This document shows, piece by piece, positions 61,580 to 64,000 of a DNA stretch of 64,000 nt (position 1 is the first letter of the stretch; every line of letters begins with the position of its first letter). A model generated the notes under the pieces. The model ran no database searches and was not told the origin of the DNA. It saw only the letters and a program-made list of their open reading frames with translations. The translations under genes were made by a program, and so were the position numbers. The DNA is from Bacteroides finegoldii DSM 17565. GTDB taxonomy: Bacteria > Bacteroidota > Bacteroidia > Bacteroidales > Bacteroidaceae. The stretch covers positions 62,001 through 126,000 of the forward strand of contig NZ_GG688319.1 in NCBI RefSeq assembly GCF_000156195.1, written 5' to 3'.

Positions 61580-62485
61580 TAGTATTATTTTGATTGTTAA
61601 CTATATAAAATAAAAACATGAAAAGTGTTTTAAACTTCCCAAATTGCGAATACTTTCTTTTTGTCAATTGAAAAGAAATATTTGGTGAGTTAGATCACAT
61701 CATTACTTACTCTAAGTCATATTTTATATTGAAAACTTGTGTTTTAGTAGAAATGGTTAATTATAGTATTTATAATATAAATAATACAAATGACAGCTAA
61801 TAAAAACTGTTTTTTCTGCTTACTATAAGAAGAATTCCAATCAGGTTTTGTGAATGTTTCCGGATTTACAGTTAGTCATCAAGTAAAAGACGCATAGGAT
61901 GAATGTGGGTAGTGTTCCAAGATAAAAGACTAAGGAAATGTGCAATATCTTTTTGTTCGGTTCAGCTTAAGAAATTCTGTCAAGTATGGAAAGCATCGCT
62001 TCTAATGAAAATCATCTTTTGTTTATGATGGTAAGTAATCAGAAAGTAAATACCTGCTTGAAAGAAATAAAGGATATTTACCAAATATAAAATCCTTTGT
62101 TTAAGAGTTTTAAAAATATATCTCTGTTTAAGTATTCATTGGTATTTCTGACATGTTTTTAAGTTCATATTTATTTTGTAGATATCTCTACAAAATGAAC
62201 ATACAATGGACAAGAGGTAGGAAGTGTGTAACCTATCAAACTATGCAGAACAGAGCCACTTGACGGCAACCAAATATACAACGGTTGCTTTTGCCGATAC
62301 CCCAGCGTTGTAGGAGTTTCACAAAAGACACAACCGAACGACAAGTGCCCAAATGCCCATCATCATTTCATCGAGTAATAACAAGCCTTCCCCGAACCTG
62401 CGACACAAGGAGTTTCGGGGATTGCTTCTGTGGCGACAAGCCTGTTTTACTTTCTCCGGAATACCTTATCTAAGCAAGCGGCAGC
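61580..62485. other. AT-rich non-coding stretch and entry into mobile-type DNA
   Basis: No gene is visible. Positions 61580-62200 are very AT-rich with stop codons in all frames. From about 62240 composition becomes GC-richer and continues into leader G, so the boundary of a second mobile segment probably lies near 62200-62480. No terminal repeat was recognised. Confidence 0.4.
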
Positions 62486-62823
62486 CCGTTTATATAATCG
62501 GCTTCTTTTCCTTCCCCTTCTATCTTCCTTCGCTATCACTTTCTCGTCTCTCTCCTCCGGTGCTCCTTGCCGGCGAGATTTTCCCATGCAAAGGTACAGC
62601 GTCCGTCCGGTCGTCAAGTACCGCTGCGCTAACCGGGCCACGAATTGAACGGCAGCCTTCCGCAAATCAAAGATTTGGGTATTCCGTCAAATTCCCGGCT
62701 GTTTACTTGCCTTTACCCTCCTGTCCACGCTGTTGAACCCGCATGTAAAATCAATCCCGACAAGGTAGCCGAAAGGCTCGATAAGAGGGAAAAACAAGTA
62801 TCAACCAGTTAAAACTTAAAGTT
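62486..62823 (+). repeat. Leader G, a ~300-bp direct repeat of 45519-45846
   Basis: It begins CCCGTTTATATAATCGGC and has GCAAAGGTAC (62588-62597), the same CCGGT/ACCGG and CAAATCAAAGATTTG hairpins, and GCATGTAAAATCAATCCCG (62741-62759). A variant small hairpin (TAGCC..GGCT), AAGAGGGAAAAA (62783-62794) and the ATG at 62824 follow. Relative to leader F, the substitutions in the small hairpin keep it able to pair. Confidence 0.75.
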
Positions 62824-63306
62824 ATGCACAGCAGTATTTTTCAAATTTCAACGCAGCCGATTGGCAAGGAGAATTACATTGATGAGAACACGTTCATTGA
62901 TGGGGACTTCAGTTTTTACGATTATTGCGCGAATATGAGCGACGAGCAGCGCAAGGAAGAGATTTCTGATTTGGTTGAATATAAACTGCCCAAAGGGATG
63001 TTCGAGCTGACATCCGAAGATACCATACTTTATAAGGGAGGCGTGGAGCAGTGGAAAAAGGAGTTTGTCGCCAATATCCATGAGAAAGCGGAGACTCTTA
63101 CTGTCGAGAATATGTTGGAATGGAGACCGCTTTATAATCTTGAACAGGCAATAGAAAACCCGTTGGATACCAATTATCGTTTTTATCTTGACGGGGACGG
63201 CAACCAGTCCTTTGCCGAAGCATCCTTTGCTTTTATGGAATTTGTTTGCGGACTCGAACCCGACACGACACTCCATGTCGGAGGGGTTGTGGACTACCAT
63301 TTCTGA
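62824..63306 (+). CDS. Acidic mobile-element protein of unknown function
   Basis: The 160-residue product begins MHSSIFQISTQPIGKENYID and is acidic throughout (NMSDEQRKEEISDLVEYKLP, LDTNYRFYLDGDGNQSFAEA). It has no signal peptide or recognised catalytic motif. The same kind of protein is common in accessory operons of Bacteroides conjugative elements. It is monocistronic between leader G and a terminator, like the 175-residue gene at 32550. Confidence 0.75.
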   Translation: MHSSIFQISTQPIGKENYIDENTFIDGDFSFYDYCANMSDEQRKEEISDLVEYKLPKGMFELTSEDTILYKGGVEQWKKEFVANIHEKAETLTVENMLEWRPLYNLEQAIENPLDTNYRFYLDGDGNQSFAEASFAFMEFVCGLEPDTTLHVGGVVDYHF

Positions 63307-63330
63307 TGTACCTTAACAGATTGCGAATAT

Positions 63331-63357
63331 CCACCCGCCATACCGGCGGGTGGTTTT
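63331..63357 (+). terminator. Rho-independent terminator
   Basis: CCACCCGCC (63331-63339) pairs perfectly with GGCGGGTGG (63345-63353), followed by TTTTC. It lies 24 bp after the stop of the 160-residue gene. Confidence 0.85.
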
Positions 63358-63359
63358 CA

Positions 63360-63728
63360 TTTCCCTGCATGGATGGCCCGGTTACTTTTATAGTCCATGC
63401 TCTGCCGGGTCGCAACCGCTTCTATCCCTTTTTTATCCATGCCATGCTCCGGTTCTAACGGTATGGCCATTCTTGTTACCCCGACATGCGCCACGGGGCT
63501 GTTTCGTGTGCAAAGGTACGGCGGACGAACATTGTTCAAGCACCGCTGTCGCTACCTGAAATGAAATTTGACGAAAACTTTCCGCAATCGCAGATTACGG
63601 CATTTCATAAAATTTCACTCCCGGTTACTTGCCCGTAGTTCTTGCATCCGCCGTTTGGGACGCACATGAAACAACCCTTTGGGCGAAGTCGGAAGGCTTC
63701 AAGAAAAGGGAAATAAAAAATAACAGAC
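63360..63728 (+). promoter_or_regulatory. Leader H, divergent member of the leader family
   Basis: It contains GTGCAAAGGTACGG near 63509, a long imperfect hairpin (GAAATTT..AAATTTC enclosing CCGCAATC..GATTACGG, about 63563-63627), GCACATGAAACAACCC and AAGTCGG..GGCTTC. The purine stretch AAGAAAAGGGAAATAAAA follows and the ATG is at 63729. Sequence identity to leader G is modest, but the order and pairing of the parts are the same. Confidence 0.6.
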
Positions 63729-64000
63729 ATGACAGCAATAGAACAGATTACCGCCGTAGCCACCAATTTGGGATGGAATGTAGAAGCCGATACCCGAAAG
63801 AAAAAAGTTGTGGAGTTCGACTTTCAGCGGTACACGAGAATGGGACAGGATTTTAGTTTCTCTATCGAAATGAAAGGCAATGATACAGAAAGCCTTGTCA
63901 GCGGCATCGAAGAGTTTTACGAGAATTTTGACCCCGACTACGAAGCCTATCTGTGGATAGGTACGGACGGGCACGGCAAGAACGGTGCGCCCTACCATAT
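63729..64000 (+). CDS. Small mobile-element protein, cut by the window edge
   Basis: The first 90 residues begin MTAIEQITAVATNLGWNVEA and contain QDFSFSIEMKGNDTESLVSG, then EEFYENFDPDYEAYLWIGTD and GHGKNGAPY. I recognise this as a protein type frequent in Bacteroides elements but know no function for it. It is led by leader H. The 3' end is beyond position 64000. Confidence 0.75.
   Translation, partial: MTAIEQITAVATNLGWNVEADTRKKKVVEFDFQRYTRMGQDFSFSIEMKGNDTESLVSGIEEFYENFDPDYEAYLWIGTDGHGKNGAPYH

Noticed and set aside
1..64000. tRNA or rRNA genes as integration target
   Set aside because: No cloverleaf or rRNA-like sequence was recognised at either edge of the mobile segments.

Overview
The window looks like a human-gut Bacteroides chromosome. 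It has SusC/SusD pairs, many acidic-tagged lipoproteins, DUF6377 membrane-tethered regulators, serine-type sulfatases, and promoters of the Bacteroides type (-7 box TAnnTTTG, -33 box TTTG). No rRNA, tRNA or CRISPR array was seen.

Layout. (1) 1-857: 5' part of a SusC gene of a polysaccharide-utilisation locus (PUL) that runs off the left edge, with its likely DUF6377 regulator at 1066-2709. (2) 2750-8063: ordinary chromosomal genes: an internally shortened AAA-ATPase/PD-(D/E)XK protein, an HU-like protein preceded by four 22-bp-spaced palindromes, an M16 peptidase, and a LOG-SIS-PfkB cluster. (3) 8251-27821: a second PUL. A DUF6377 regulator is followed by three sulfatases on the minus strand (one frameshifted). 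Divergent from these are SusC, SusD, a surface lipoprotein, three more sulfatases, a GH76 endo-alpha-1,6-mannanase and the first half of a GH125 exo-alpha-1,6-mannosidase. The gene set points to a sulfated alpha-mannan-like substrate.

(4) 27822-46245: mobile DNA that begins directly after the GH125 break. It holds small ORFs of unknown function, SSB, HU, a ParA/ParB-like pair surrounded by AATTATATAATT palindromes, a serine-recombinase homologue lacking the catalytic serine, a translationally coupled block of unknown genes, a MOBV relaxase with a probable oriT, an OmpA-like protein and a tyrosine integrase. Several of the small genes are headed by long, related, hairpin-rich leaders. (5) 46459-61344: a nine-gene minus-strand operon with SusC, SusD, surface lipoproteins, two leucine-rich-repeat lipoproteins, a subtilisin-family lipoprotein, a DUF1573 protein and a lipocalin-like lipoprotein. 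It has no carbohydrate-active enzyme, which suggests protein or glycoprotein capture. (6) 62486-64000: mobile-type small ORFs again, headed by a leader nearly identical to the one at 45519-45846. The peptidase operon is therefore bracketed by direct repeats about 17 kb apart.

The most promising unexplained signal is the leader family. Positions 28264-28580, 30150-30468, 45519-45846, 62486-62823 and 63360-63728, and more weakly 31560-31789, 32280-32549 and 33170-33497, share a common architecture. Each has a pyrimidine-rich start, a GCAAAGGTAC-like box (reverse complement GTACCTTTGC), nested hairpins, a small hairpin, a GAGGGAAAAA-type box, and then the start codon of a small gene. The second is the combination of six serine-type sulfatases with GH76 and GH125.
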